From the NCBI GenBank assembly GCA_035487355.1, contig DATHMF010000022.1:62001-126000 (forward strand): a stretch of 64,000 nt of DNA. Reading direction: 5' to 3'. Positions 7,187 through 16,179 of this stretch are shown here, one piece after another; the stretch's first letter is position 1; each line of letters begins with the position of its first letter. The position numbers and the translations under genes were made by a program. This stretch comes from Terriglobales bacterium (GTDB taxonomy: Bacteria > Acidobacteriota > Terriglobia > Terriglobales > Acidobacteriaceae). A model generated the notes under the pieces. That model did no database searches and was not told the origin of the DNA. It was given only the letters and a program-made list of their open reading frames with translations.

Positions 7187-8173
7187 ATGGCCAAGATTCT
7201 GGTGGCAGACGACGACCCATCGAATCGTGAACTTCTAAAAGCAATACTGCAGGCGGAAGGGTTAGAAATCGTTACAGCATCCGACGGACGCCACGCGCTG
7301 GAAGAGTTTGTGCGTACCAAACCGGACTTGGTTTTGTCCGACGTGGCCATGCCTTATATAGATGGTTTTGAGGTTTGTCGGCAAATCAAGCGAGATCCGG
7401 AAAAACGGTTAACCCCTGTTGTTCTGATCACCGGTCTTTCCGCGGTCGAGGACCGGGTGCGAGGGATCAAAGCCGGAGCGGACGATTTTCTGAGCAAACC
7501 CCTCGAGCGTATAGAACTGGTCGCTCGAGTGCATTCGCTGTTGAATCTGAAAGCTTACACTGACGAATTGGAACGGGCGGAATCGGTTCTTTTTACGTTG
7601 GCGCGAAGCATCGAAGCCAAAGACCCTTACACCCATGGACACTGTGAGCGTTTAGCGGAGTGTTCCGCTCGCTTAGGCACGCGTGTCGGGTTGAATCAGG
7701 AGCAGATTATTGCATTGCGCCGGGCTGGCGTGGTTCACGATATAGGCAAAGTGGCGGTTCCCGATACGATACTGCTTAAGCCTGCGAAGCTGACCGAGCA
7801 GGAATGGCAGGTGATGCGCGAGCACCCGGTCACAGGTGAAAAAATATGCAGCCCCCTCAAATCGTTTCGTATTGTACTTCCCATCATTCGCCATCATCAT
7901 GAAAAACTCAACGGGTCAGGGTATCCCGACGGCCTGAAAGGCGACAATATCCCACTTACCGCCCGGGTTCTTCAGATTGTTGATGTGTATGACGCACTGA
8001 CGACGGAGCGTCCCTACAAGCAAGCTTTGTCTCCTGCAGAAGCATTCACCACCATGGAAGATGAAGTAAGACGTGGGTGGTGGGACCGTGATCTATTTCA
8101 GCAATTCCAGCTTGAAGTCGGACTTCCCCAAAGAGAACAAGGCACAATCAGTAGCGCCAGTGCATGCGCCTGA
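7187..8173 (+). CDS. Response regulator with HD-GYP domain
   Basis: 328 aa, with GGAGG ten bases before the ATG. Residues 1-120 are a receiver (acidic residues 8-10, phosphoacceptor D52 in VLSDVAMP, Lys in LSKPLE). Residues about 140-310 are an HD-GYP domain with H184-D185 (VVHDIGKVAVPD), HHHEKLNGSGYPDG (G245-Y246-P247) and 'VDVYDALTTERPYK'. HD-GYP enzymes hydrolyse c-di-GMP. This RpfG-like layout has all expected metal-binding signatures. It ends 9 bases before the hybrid kinase, so the two are one transcription unit and the kinase is the obvious phosphodonor. Confidence 0.95.
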   Translation: MAKILVADDDPSNRELLKAILQAEGLEIVTASDGRHALEEFVRTKPDLVLSDVAMPYIDGFEVCRQIKRDPEKRLTPVVLITGLSAVEDRVRGIKAGADDFLSKPLERIELVARVHSLLNLKAYTDELERAESVLFTLARSIEAKDPYTHGHCERLAECSARLGTRVGLNQEQIIALRRAGVVHDIGKVAVPDTILLKPAKLTEQEWQVMREHPVTGEKICSPLKSFRIVLPIIRHHHEKLNGSGYPDGLKGDNIPLTARVLQIVDVYDALTTERPYKQALSPAEAFTTMEDEVRRGWWDRDLFQQFQLEVGLPQREQGTISSASACA

Positions 8174-8182
8174 TGAGTCCTC

Positions 8183-10720
8183 ATGAATCAACCGTCCGCC
8201 ATGCCCGGGGAAAAAGTTCCTACCGAGCCCATTGAGAGAAGAATCGCCCTGGGACTGAGTGTCGCTGGTGTAGTTGTCCTACCCCTTCTATTTCTTTCTT
8301 ACCGCAACATCGCCATGATCGGTTTGATCTTTGTGCTGCTGGTTCTGGTGTATTACGCGCTGCAACGGGATATCAAAGGCCGCACCCGCGCCCAAGAAGC
8401 TCTGCGCGAAAGCGAGCGGCGCTTTCGACAGATGGCGGAGAATATTCAAGATATCTTCTGGATACGCGATATCCAAACCGGCCACACCATTTATGTCAGT
8501 CCAGCCTATGAGAGGGTTACAGGGCACAGTTGCGAGCGTCTTTACAAAGAACCATCGTCATGGGTCGAGTTCATTCACCCCGAGGATCGTGAGCGAATGC
8601 TCAATGCGACCGAGACAGAAAAAGGCTCCTTCAACCAGGAATATCGCATCGTTCGGCCCGACGGTGACGTTCGTTGGTTCGCCGCTCACGCATTTCCCGT
8701 CCGCAACGAGCAGGGTGAGACCTATCGTGAGGTCGGCGTAGCCCGCGACATCACCGAACGCAAGCGAGCGGTAAGCGCTTTGAGTGAGAGCGAGGAGCGG
8801 TACCGCAAGTTATTTGAATTAACCCCTTATCCTATTTGGATTTACGACCGTGACACCTTGCAGTTCCTGGCGGTCAACAATGCGGCAGTCCAGAACTACG
8901 GCTACTCCCGGGAAGAATTCTTAGCCATGACTATTAAGGATATCCGTCCGCAGGAAGATATTCCGGCGCTCCTCGCGAATTTGGATTCTCTTTCCAATGG
9001 AGAACGCAGGTTTGGTCTCTGGAGGCATCGCAAAAAGGATGGAAGTTTGATAGATGTAGAAGTCACCTCATATTCTCTCGTTTTTGCTGGCCGTCCAGCA
9101 GACTATGTTTTGGCGATTGATGTTACAGAGCGAAGGCATGCAGAGGAAGAAAGGCATCGCCACCAGGCACTGATCGAACAACAAAATAGAGAGCTCGAGT
9201 TGCGCCGTCTGGAGGCCGAGCGCGCCACGCAATTAAAAAGCGCATTCCTGGCCAGCATGAGCCATGAGTTGCGCACACCTTTGAGTGCCATTATAGGGTT
9301 TTCAGAGTTGTTGGCTGAAATGACTGCCGGTGACCTCAACGAAAAGCAGCAACGCTATATCGAACACGTGCGTAAGGCAGCTCATCATTTACTCGACCTC
9401 ATCAATGACATTCTCGATCTCTCCAAGATCGAGGCCGGTCAGCTTGAACTGCAACCTGAAAACTTTGTATTGATGGACGCTTTGCCCGAAGTTCTCTCCA
9501 CGATCAACCCTCTTGCCATGAGAAAACAAATTCAGGTGGAAAGCATGGTTGGCCCTGAGCTTGCGCTTTATGCCGACCGTGTCCGCTTCAAACAGGTCTT
9601 TTACAACCTTGTCAGCAATGCTGTAAAGTTTACGCCGGTCAAGGGAAAGATACGCATCGAAGCGGCACAGGAAGAAGGTTTCGTCCGTGTTTCCATCACC
9701 GATAACGGAATTGGAATTTCGCCCGAAGATCAAAGAGTGGTTTTTGATGAGTTCCGGCAGGTGGGTGTAACCACGAAAGGGGTCAAGGAAGGTACTGGAT
9801 TAGGGCTGGCCATCACCCGAAGAATAGTTGAACGGCACGGAGGCAGAATCTGGGTGGAAAGCGAGACCGGCAAAGGTAGCCGCTTCAGTTTTACTCTCCC
9901 GGCTGGAAAATGGATGTCAGTAGCGAAGGAGAAAGCTGCTGCTCCAGCCTTCCGCAAGCGTGAAAAGCCTCTAGTTCTGGTGATTGACGATGAGCCGGCG
10001 GCCCGCGAACTGCTTGTGACTTTTCTGGAACCCGAAGGTTATCAGGTCGTGACTGCAAGCTCTGGAAAAGACGGAATCATATTGGCCAAGCAGTTACGCC
10101 CCGATGCCATCACCCTCGATATGCTCATGGCCGGCAAGAATGGCTGGGAGACGATATTCCAATTGAAGCATGATTCCGGCTCTGCTGATATTCCCATCAT
10201 TATTGTGTCCGTAGTGGATGAGAAGAAGGCAGGTTTCGCACTTGGGGCCGCTGAGTACCTGGTCAAGCCAATTACCAAAGAGGTTTTGATATCAAAGATC
10301 GCAAAGCACATCGGACTTGTGGCGGGGACCTCGAACAAGATTCTGATCGTGGATGATGAGCCTGCAACCTTGGGTGTGTTGGAGCAAATGCTTCGTTCGG
10401 TAGGATACGATCCCGTTCTTGCTACTAACGGCAGGCAAGCTGTGGAGAAACTGTCCCAGTTCTCGGTTCGGGCTATGCTTTTGGACTTGATAATGCCTGA
10501 AATGAACGGCTTTGAAGTCATCCAAAAAATGAAAGACCACGCCGTTTGGTCAGAGATTCCCATCTTTGTACTGACCGCGAAGGATTTGAGTCATCAGGAA
10601 ATTGAACTGTTGACACGCCAGACTCATGCTTTCTTCAGCAAGGGCATTCCCTGGAAAGATACTCTGCTTGCGGAAGTTCGTAAGGCCGTGCGAGTGGCCA
10701 AAACTTCCACTTCCGCATAA
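8183..10720 (+). CDS. Hybrid sensor histidine kinase with two PAS and two receiver domains
   Basis: 845 aa. Two close membrane segments (about residues 21-61) are followed by PAS domains at about 78-195 and 205-320, with '[12 protein letters not shown]' and '[12 protein letters not shown]' PAC ends. A HisKA domain follows with H361 in MSHELRTP, then a HATPase domain (N box, [15 protein letters not shown]), and two receivers with phosphoacceptors D646 and D768. The second receiver's Lys lies in FFSKGIPW, without the usual Pro. It lies between the HD-GYP regulator and a single receiver (6-base gap), making a three-gene phosphorelay unit. The periplasmic loop is very short, so the signal is probably cytoplasmic or in the membrane. 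Confidence 0.95.
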   Translation: MNQPSAMPGEKVPTEPIERRIALGLSVAGVVVLPLLFLSYRNIAMIGLIFVLLVLVYYALQRDIKGRTRAQEALRESERRFRQMAENIQDIFWIRDIQTGHTIYVSPAYERVTGHSCERLYKEPSSWVEFIHPEDRERMLNATETEKGSFNQEYRIVRPDGDVRWFAAHAFPVRNEQGETYREVGVARDITERKRAVSALSESEERYRKLFELTPYPIWIYDRDTLQFLAVNNAAVQNYGYSREEFLAMTIKDIRPQEDIPALLANLDSLSNGERRFGLWRHRKKDGSLIDVEVTSYSLVFAGRPADYVLAIDVTERRHAEEERHRHQALIEQQNRELELRRLEAERATQLKSAFLASMSHELRTPLSAIIGFSELLAEMTAGDLNEKQQRYIEHVRKAAHHLLDLINDILDLSKIEAGQLELQPENFVLMDALPEVLSTINPLAMRKQIQVESMVGPELALYADRVRFKQVFYNLVSNAVKFTPVKGKIRIEAAQEEGFVRVSITDNGIGISPEDQRVVFDEFRQVGVTTKGVKEGTGLGLAITRRIVERHGGRIWVESETGKGSRFSFTLPAGKWMSVAKEKAAAPAFRKREKPLVLVIDDEPAARELLVTFLEPEGYQVVTASSGKDGIILAKQLRPDAITLDMLMAGKNGWETIFQLKHDSGSADIPIIIVSVVDEKKAGFALGAAEYLVKPITKEVLISKIAKHIGLVAGTSNKILIVDDEPATLGVLEQMLRSVGYDPVLATNGRQAVEKLSQFSVRAMLLDLIMPEMNGFEVIQKMKDHAVWSEIPIFVLTAKDLSHQEIELLTRQTHAFFSKGIPWKDTLLAEVRKAVRVAKTSTSA

Positions 10721-10726
10721 ATAATT

Positions 10727-11095
10727 ATGAAGCGTATCCTGGTTGCCGATGATGATGCTGTCTTGCGTGAGATGATTCACGATACTCTTGGTGTTCTTGG
10801 GTACGAAGTGACTCTGGTTGAGAATGGTGATGAGGTGCTTCAGCAACTTGCCGGCTCCCCTCCCGATCTTGTTCTGCTGGATATACAAATACCTCTTCTC
10901 GACGGCATTTCGGTGGTGAAGAAAATTCGTGGGAACCCTGAATTGGCCGGTCTCAAGGTTGTCGCGCTATCAGCTTTTGCCATGCGCGGCGACGACCAGA
11001 AGGCTTTGGATGCAGGTTTCGACGCCTACCTGACCAAGCCGATTAGCATCGCCGATCTCCGCAAGAAAGTTCAACAGATGCTGAACATCCTGTGA
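10727..11095 (+). CDS. Single-domain response regulator
   Basis: 122 aa, CheY-like: D8-D9-D10 pocket, phosphoacceptor D52 (VLLDIQIP), S82 (ALSAFA) and K104-P105 (YLTKPI). All canonical residues are present, unlike the receiver at 5479-5865. It starts six bases after the hybrid-kinase stop, so it is co-transcribed and probably a phosphorelay partner of that kinase. It converges with the receiver-PilZ gene at 11142. Confidence 0.93.
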   Translation: MKRILVADDDAVLREMIHDTLGVLGYEVTLVENGDEVLQQLAGSPPDLVLLDIQIPLLDGISVVKKIRGNPELAGLKVVALSAFAMRGDDQKALDAGFDAYLTKPISIADLRKKVQQMLNIL

Positions 11096-11141
11096 GTTAA
11101 AACACAAGACTAATAAGGAAACAGAAAGAAACCATTCAGGC

Positions 11142-11825
11142 TCATAACAGGTAACTGGTGATGAACTCGCGGATAAACTGCTTGTCCTTTGCGGTTATAG
11201 TTGTGAATTGAATCCCCGTACGTCCTTTCCTTTCATCCACCCAGGCAACTGCACCAGTTATGCTGCTGTTTGAGTTTTGCCCCGGCACACGAAGGGATAA
11301 TAGTACAGTTGTTCCGGGCCCGCCGATACCGCTGATTTCAATGAGAACCCCACCTTCGCTGATGTTAACCCCCGTGCCTTTAACAGTTTTAGGACCAATT
11401 TCGCATGTCACTTCAGTCTGAAGTGGAACGCGAATGTAACGGCGTTGGTTCTCAAACATGATGCCGCGGGCAATTTTGAACAGCTTCGCTAGCTTGGGTC
11501 TGTCTACGGGTTTTTGCAGGAAGAATGTTCCTCCTACGGCGAAAGCCTGCGCCATGACTTTTGGATCATCGTGCCCGGTGACGATGACGATGGGCGTCGA
11601 TCGGTTCGACGGCGATTGCCGGATCTTGCCCGCAAGTTGAAATCCATTCATTTTTGGCATTTGCAGATCAAGGAAAATGCCATCAAATCTTTCACGTTCC
11701 ACCAGAGCCGCCGCCTCCTCGCTGTCGCCAAGCGGGCGAACTTGTGCCTCAAAACTCGCCAAAACCTGGGCCATCAAATCAAGCATTAGCGGGTCATCTT
11801 CCACCACGAGTATTTTCAGCGACAT
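11142..11825 (-). CDS. Receiver-PilZ protein
   Basis: 227 aa. The receiver has D10-D11, phosphoacceptor D53 (IFLDLQMP) and K105-P106 (FLQKPV), all canonical. The PilZ domain begins at about residue 127 with QRRYIR (RxxxR-type) and contains NISEGG (N/DxSxxG). This protein could join phosphorylation and c-di-GMP signals in one output. It has the same architecture as the protein at 5899-6633 but a better-preserved receiver. It starts seven bases after an AGGA and converges on the single receiver gene. Confidence 0.93.
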   Translation of the reverse strand: MSLKILVVEDDPLMLDLMAQVLASFEAQVRPLGDSEEAAALVERERFDGIFLDLQMPKMNGFQLAGKIRQSPSNRSTPIVIVTGHDDPKVMAQAFAVGGTFFLQKPVDRPKLAKLFKIARGIMFENQRRYIRVPLQTEVTCEIGPKTVKGTGVNISEGGVLIEISGIGGPGTTVLLSLRVPGQNSNSSITGAVAWVDERKGRTGIQFTTITAKDKQFIREFITSYLL

Positions 11826-12104
11826 GTGAAGTTCCTAGACCACGAACCTGTTGTCCAACGGCTCACCTGGCTCCCTGGGACTGGCCAGTTCGATTGAGTA
11901 TAAGAGAAGATTGTATAACTAGCCGTAAAAATCCGGATGTAATAATAAGGATGTACATCGCTTCCTGCAGACCGGGTCAACGGTCCCACCTGATAGAAAG
12001 ATAGTCTGCACCTGGAATGAGCCATTGGGAAATTCTTACGCAAGATACCCTTACCCCGGCGATTCTGGTTCGTCTTAAATGTACAGTCCACGCCCGAAAA
12101 AATA

Positions 12105-12743
12105 ATGGAAGCATTCGCCAAATTCGCGCAATGGAAAGTAGGAGCAAACGCGAAAGCGCTGAACCTACCGATGAGCGAAGCGGAATCCAGCGACTACGAG
12201 TTGCTCCGGCAACTCGCCAAAGGCGACGAAACGGCCTTCCGGGCCCTTTACGAGCGTTACCAAGGATTGATTTACCGTTTTGCGTTACATATGGGCGGCG
12301 ACAGCGCAACAGCGAAAGAGACTACACAAGAAGTTTTCATGCTGCTGATCACCAATTCGAAGGCTTATGATCCCGCGAAAGGCTCAGTTGGCGGATATCT
12401 GTTCGGCATGGCGCGCAATCTGACCCGACGAAGTCTGCAGCATGCGCGCCTGGAAGTGCCGCTGGAAGAAGAGGGAATGGAAAGCGAAGAGAGCCTGGTC
12501 GCAAATGGCATTGATGCTCTCGATGGACTGACCAACGCAGAGATGCTCGACTGTCTGCGCAAAGCTGTGCAGGCACTGCCGGAAGCATATCGAGAAACTG
12601 TGATTTTGTGCGACTTGGAAGAGCTGAACTATGCCGATGCCGGGGAGGCGCTGGGGTGTTCACCTGGCACTGTGGCATCGCGCCTTCATCGCGCCCGGAA
12701 TCTACTGAAAGCGAAATTGAAGAGTAAACAATGCGTGAAATAA
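12105..12743 (+). CDS. ECF-family RNA polymerase sigma factor
   Basis: 212 aa. Region 2 (about 45-105) has the ECF pattern 'DETAFRALYERYQGLIYRF' and 'TTQEVFMLLI'. Region 4 (about 150-205) contains 'LPEAYRETVILCDLEELNYA' and the HTH 'GCSPGTVASRLHRAR'. The start is uncertain: ATG at 12105 lacks a ribosome binding site, and an in-frame ATG at 12171 (MSEAESSDYE) is a possible alternative. The next gene overlaps its end by 13 bases and encodes a membrane-anchored protein, the usual anti-sigma position. Confidence 0.92.
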   Translation: MEAFAKFAQWKVGANAKALNLPMSEAESSDYELLRQLAKGDETAFRALYERYQGLIYRFALHMGGDSATAKETTQEVFMLLITNSKAYDPAKGSVGGYLFGMARNLTRRSLQHARLEVPLEEEGMESEESLVANGIDALDGLTNAEMLDCLRKAVQALPEAYRETVILCDLEELNYADAGEALGCSPGTVASRLHRARNLLKAKLKSKQCVK

Positions 12744-13318
12744 ACAAATTCGAATCGGAAGAGCGGCTGGTTGATGCCTTGCGGCATCTGGCGCAAGAAT
12801 CGCCCCGCAATGCGCCACCAGAACTTGGCAGAGCGCTGTCGAGCGCATTTCACCGCCACCATCGGCGGCGCAGAGTAAAAAATGCTGCAATCGCCGCCTT
12901 GGTAATCGTCTGCCTTTCTTCCGCGGCATGGCTGCTCACCAAAACATCGCAGAAACCAGCGCCGCAGGTAGTGAAGCATAATCCGGCTCCGGCGTCCCCG
13001 GTTGAGAAGACAATGACTGCGAACGTGCCTCGCATGCAGGAAACGAAGAAGGCTGTGAAGCACGTACCCGGGCGCGGTATTCCACATCACAGCGATGCCC
13101 AGCTTGAGGCGCGGCAGGACGGCGATTTTCTACCGCTTCCATCCTATGATCCCGCGGCTACAGAAGGTGAGCTGCGGATCATTCGGGTAGAGATGCCGAT
13201 CCAGGACCTTCGCTTGGTAGGAGCGCCGGTGGGCGCGGATGTCCCCAACCGGCGGGTTCTGGCCGATTTTGTGGTCGGCCAGGATGGCATCCCTTACGGT
13301 GTGCGATTGGTGCAATAG
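12731..13318 (+). CDS. Membrane-anchored probable anti-sigma factor
   Basis: 195 aa, overlapping the sigma-factor gene by 13 bases. The N-terminal 45 residues are cytoplasmic and helical (SEERLVDALRHLAQESPRNA), followed by Arg/His-rich RHHRRRR and a membrane segment (about 49-69). A Pro/Lys linker and a periplasmic domain (about 130-195) close it. That end (RRVLADFVVGQDGIPYGVRL) resembles the TonB-C-like 'ADFVVGEDG' segment of acidobacterial anti-sigma-type proteins. No zinc-binding anti-sigma motif is seen. The role rests mainly on position and topology. Confidence 0.7.
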   Translation: MREINKFESEERLVDALRHLAQESPRNAPPELGRALSSAFHRHHRRRRVKNAAIAALVIVCLSSAAWLLTKTSQKPAPQVVKHNPAPASPVEKTMTANVPRMQETKKAVKHVPGRGIPHHSDAQLEARQDGDFLPLPSYDPAATEGELRIIRVEMPIQDLRLVGAPVGADVPNRRVLADFVVGQDGIPYGVRLVQ

Positions 13319-13350
13319 AGAGTTTTTCTGCTTTTAATAAGGAGAGTGCT

Positions 13351-14259
13351 ATGAAAAGAATTTGCCTGTTACTTGCCGTCGTTTTTTTGCTGACCCTTGG
13401 CGCTTTTGCCCAAATCGTACCTGCACCCCCGCCACCCGGCGTAATGTTTTTTCAGAGTGGGTCTGCTGGGCCTGGAGGCGCCGCAATCTCCAGCTATAGC
13501 TATAACTATGTCTTTGCAACCAACGTGGGCGACAGAGAGTTAGTGAAGGGAGCTCCTTACAGTGCTACGGCGGTTACTGAGAGCACACAGACGCTGGGCG
13601 ATGGCAATCGTATTGTGAACAAGTCAACCGCATTTCTTGCCCGCGACGGCGAGGGCAGGACCCGCCACGAGCTGACCATGGGGATTGGTCCCCTGCCGCC
13701 CGATGCAATGAAGAACGTCATGATCAGCGATCCGGTGAGCAAGACGAATTACATGCTCAATCTCAAAGAGCAAACTGCTGATGTTATGCACACTGACGTA
13801 ATCATGCACGAACGCAAGGTCATATTGTCGGGGAAAGAACCGAAGGAATTAGCCGAAGCTGACCAGAAGGTCAAGATCATCAGCACGCAGACCGGACCTT
13901 TGGGTGCTGGGTTCAAAGCGGAGTTCGGCGAAACGAAGCGCGAAGACCTGGGCACCCAGGTGATCGAAGGGGTTTCCTGTACCGGTACTCGCGAGACCCG
14001 CACCATTGCCGCAGGCGCCATCGGCAACGAACGCCCGATTGAGATCATCTCTGAGACCTGGATGTCACCGGAGTTAAAAGTGGTGGTGCTCAGTAAGCAT
14101 AGCGACCCCCGCTTCGGAGAGACCACGTATCAGCTCACCGGTATCAAGCGCAGCGAGCCTGACCCATCTCTCTTTCAGGTGCCCAGCGACTACAAGATTC
14201 TTGGGCCGCAGGACCGCAAAGGCCTCATTCATCTTGAAGCGGCTCCACCCAGAGAATAG
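13351..14259 (+). CDS. Secreted protein of the ECF operon, function unknown
   Basis: 302 aa, with a GGAG site six bases before the ATG. A signal peptide (about 1-20, ending GAFAQ) leads to a Pro-rich and Gly-rich stretch, then a beta-rich domain of about 240 residues with 'DGEGRTRHELTMGIGPLP', 'EGVSCTGTRETRTI' and 'WMSPELKVVVLSKHSDPR'. It probably acts in the periplasm or envelope. It sits 32 bases after the anti-sigma gene and ends in a strong terminator, so it is probably a member of the sigma-factor operon and may be part of its regulated output. Confidence 0.75.
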   Translation: MKRICLLLAVVFLLTLGAFAQIVPAPPPPGVMFFQSGSAGPGGAAISSYSYNYVFATNVGDRELVKGAPYSATAVTESTQTLGDGNRIVNKSTAFLARDGEGRTRHELTMGIGPLPPDAMKNVMISDPVSKTNYMLNLKEQTADVMHTDVIMHERKVILSGKEPKELAEADQKVKIISTQTGPLGAGFKAEFGETKREDLGTQVIEGVSCTGTRETRTIAAGAIGNERPIEIISETWMSPELKVVVLSKHSDPRFGETTYQLTGIKRSEPDPSLFQVPSDYKILGPQDRKGLIHLEAAPPRE

Positions 14260-14279
14260 GGTTTAGTTTCCCCCTCTCA

Positions 14280-14313
14280 GCCTGGCTGGGCCTGCGACCC
14301 AGCCGGGCTTTTT
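14280..14313 (+). terminator. Rho-independent terminator of the ECF operon
   Basis: An 11-base GC-rich stem (GCCTGGCTGGG at 14280-14290 with CCCAGCCGGGC at 14298-14308, one mismatch-type pair), a 7-base loop and a T run at 14309-14313. It starts 20 bases after the stop of the secreted-protein gene. Confidence 0.9.
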
Positions 14314-14525
14314 CATCACCACGAGTTGCGCGGATCTGGGGCAGGCCTGTCGCATTGGCGCCTAATCGAGTAAGGCATCAATATGGCGAAGCCTTTGTGT
14401 TATCATCTAGATACGTCAATTTGAATTGGTTGTGAGCAGTTCTCGCCTTATCAGCAAGTCCCTGCCCTGTAGTATCTTCCGACTCATTTTCAGCGTAAAT
14501 CGAATCAAAAGGAAAAAAGAAACAA

Positions 14526-14726
14526 ATGGAACAAGGTACAGTTAAGTGGTTTAACGATGCTAAAGGGTTTGGCTTTATCAGCCGCCAGAGTGGTGACGAT
14601 GTATTTGTGCATCACACCGCTATTCAGAGCAATGGCTTTCGCAGTTTGCAGGAAGGCCAGCAGGTCCAGTTTAATGTGGTCAAAGGACCCAAGGGATTTC
14701 AGGCCGAGAATGTGCAGGTTCTTTAA
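14526..14726 (+). CDS. cspA: Cold-shock protein (CspA family)
   Basis: 66 aa, the full family length. RNP1 (KGFGFI) and RNP2 (VFVHH) are both intact, and the N-terminus [16 protein letters not shown] is typical. It binds single-stranded RNA or DNA as an RNA chaperone. Over 200 bases separate it from the preceding terminator, consistent with the long 5' leaders usual for csp genes, though no specific leader fold was identified. A strong terminator follows, so it is monocistronic. Paralogues are common, so the exact letter is not implied. Confidence 0.95.
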   Translation: MEQGTVKWFNDAKGFGFISRQSGDDVFVHHTAIQSNGFRSLQEGQQVQFNVVKGPKGFQAENVQVL

Positions 14727-14744
14727 TCGTTAAGTCCGTTGGAA

Positions 14745-14772
14745 GGCGACTACATGTGAGTCGCCTTTTTTT
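14745..14772 (+). terminator. Rho-independent terminator of the cold-shock gene
   Basis: Stem GGCGACT (14745-14751) with AGTCGCC (14759-14765), a 7-base loop and T7 (14766-14772). It is a textbook terminator 18 bases after the stop codon. Confidence 0.95.
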
Positions 14773-14857
14773 GTTGGCATTTTTGGTTTTATTTTTATAA
14801 ATAAATATTCTCATGTCCTATGGCGGCCGCCCGCCGAATCCAAACTTTGGAGGATGT

Positions 14858-15067
14858 ATGTCTGGCAGGTCAGGTAGCAGCTTCGGCAAACTTCAAAAAG
14901 AACGCGCTCGGCGAGAAAAGCAACTGGAAAAGGCGGCCCGCAAGAAACAGCGTAAACTGGAAAAACAAACAGAGCCCAATGGCTCGGATAATGGCGAAAG
15001 CACTCTTCATGATGAAGATGCAACTCAACTTCCACCGGATGCGTCCACGACTTTCGATGATCAATAA
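14858..15067 (+). CDS. Small basic coiled-coil protein
   Basis: 69 aa from ATG 14858, which has GGAGG four bases upstream. An earlier in-frame ATG at 14813 has no site. It starts MSGRSGSSFGKLQKERARRE and continues as a Lys/Arg/Glu-rich helix (about 10-40), then a short acidic tail. Such short charged-helix proteins are often found near RNA-binding genes in related genomes, but I do not recognise a family. It lies between the cold-shock and RRM genes. Nucleic-acid association is inferred from charge. Confidence 0.65.
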   Translation: MSGRSGSSFGKLQKERARREKQLEKAARKKQRKLEKQTEPNGSDNGESTLHDEDATQLPPDASTTFDDQ

Positions 15068-15179
15068 CGGCGTGAAAAACCCTTCGCCCTGTAAACTTCC
15101 TCAAAAAGGATTAAAATCTCTCATCATCAGCGGCCCGGGTACATAGCAACTCCAGCACCTGCGAAGGAGAAGAAACCCC

Positions 15180-15482
15180 ATGAAAAAAATTTACGTCGGA
15201 AATTTAACTTCGCTGACCAACGCCACTCAGGTGCAAACATTGTTTGAGGGATATGGAAAAGTGCTCAAAGCCGGACTTGTTTGTCATCGCGATACCGGAG
15301 AGTCGCTCGGGTTCGCCTATGTGCTCATGAGCGATGATGAAGAGGGAAATGAGGCCATTCAAAATCTAAATGGCACCACTCTGGATGGCCGCACGATGGA
15401 CGTGAAAGAGGCTCTTCCGCCTGGAGAACGCCCCGATCCCAAGAAGAAGCATTTTCATGGCATGAAATTGCGTCCGCGCTGA
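15180..15482 (+). CDS. RRM-type RNA-binding protein
   Basis: 100 aa. A single RNA-recognition motif: RNP2 is IYVGNL (4-9) and RNP1 is the 'GESLGFAYV' segment (about 40-48). Typical 'AIQNLNGTTLDGR' and 'DVKEALPP' strands follow, then a basic tail (PKKKHFHGMKLRPR). AAGGAG lies ten bases before the ATG. Bacterial RRM proteins of this size bind RNA and are often cold- or stress-linked. It lies about 450 bases from a cold-shock gene, which fits an RNA-metabolism neighbourhood. Confidence 0.93.
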   Translation: MKKIYVGNLTSLTNATQVQTLFEGYGKVLKAGLVCHRDTGESLGFAYVLMSDDEEGNEAIQNLNGTTLDGRTMDVKEALPPGERPDPKKKHFHGMKLRPR

Positions 15483-15659
15483 GCACGGGATTTTGGATTT
15501 CTCTCTCTACGCCATAACGTCGTGGCCCCGGAACATAAATAACTCCTGATACCTTCCCCCTTTGTAACGCTTCCTCCTCTCCCTGCACCATACATCAATA
15601 GATGAAAAGCAGCCTTGAAGAACAAAACATCGCGGTTCCGTGTGTGTAGGGAGATTATT

Positions 15660-15953
15660 ATGTACGATCGTAGCGAAAACAGTAGAGTCGAAACTGAGCA
15701 AGAAGTGTTTGCGCCATCCGAATGTGCTGCGGGTCGAAGTTTTGCGGGCCTCTACGCCGGCACGGCTGAGGGTACAAATGAAAGGCTCAAACCTTTAGCG
15801 GAAAGGCTTGCGCCCGGCGAATTCTTCGCGAGGCTGGGTCTTGGGAATCCATACGCAACCGGTCCTAAACCGCGTGCACGAAAGCTGGCCCGGCTGCTGT
15901 CGTTCCTGTATCCTGCCGCACTGTTCACCTTCCTATTTCTACTGGCAGTCTGA
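15660..15953 (+). CDS. Small membrane protein, unknown function
   Basis: 97 aa from ATG 15660, with a GGGAG site six bases upstream. A start 15 codons earlier has no site. The cytoplasmic part (1-75) is polar with no family I recognise. The C-terminus has one hydrophobic segment (LSFLYPAALFTFLFLLAV) that reaches the last residue, so it is tail-anchored. It lies downstream of the RRM gene and upstream of the ABC importer genes, with gaps of about 180 and 226 bases, so it is probably transcribed alone. Confidence 0.6.
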   Translation: MYDRSENSRVETEQEVFAPSECAAGRSFAGLYAGTAEGTNERLKPLAERLAPGEFFARLGLGNPYATGPKPRARKLARLLSFLYPAALFTFLFLLAV

Positions 15954-16179
15954 ATCGGCGCATTTGGCTGGAGAAGCTTCATGCTGCCAAAGTAGTTTCC
16001 AGAAGCCCATACGTATCATGGGTTTGTCTCCGCGACCAGGCCAAGACTCAACTTCTCCAACAACTGCCGTACAATGTCAGTTAGTTTCTCGTAAAAAATC
16101 CTGATCCCTTGAGCAATGGGTGCGCCCTCCCCGTTATCATTAAACAAGCATATAAAGAATCGGACTCAACTGGTGGAAA

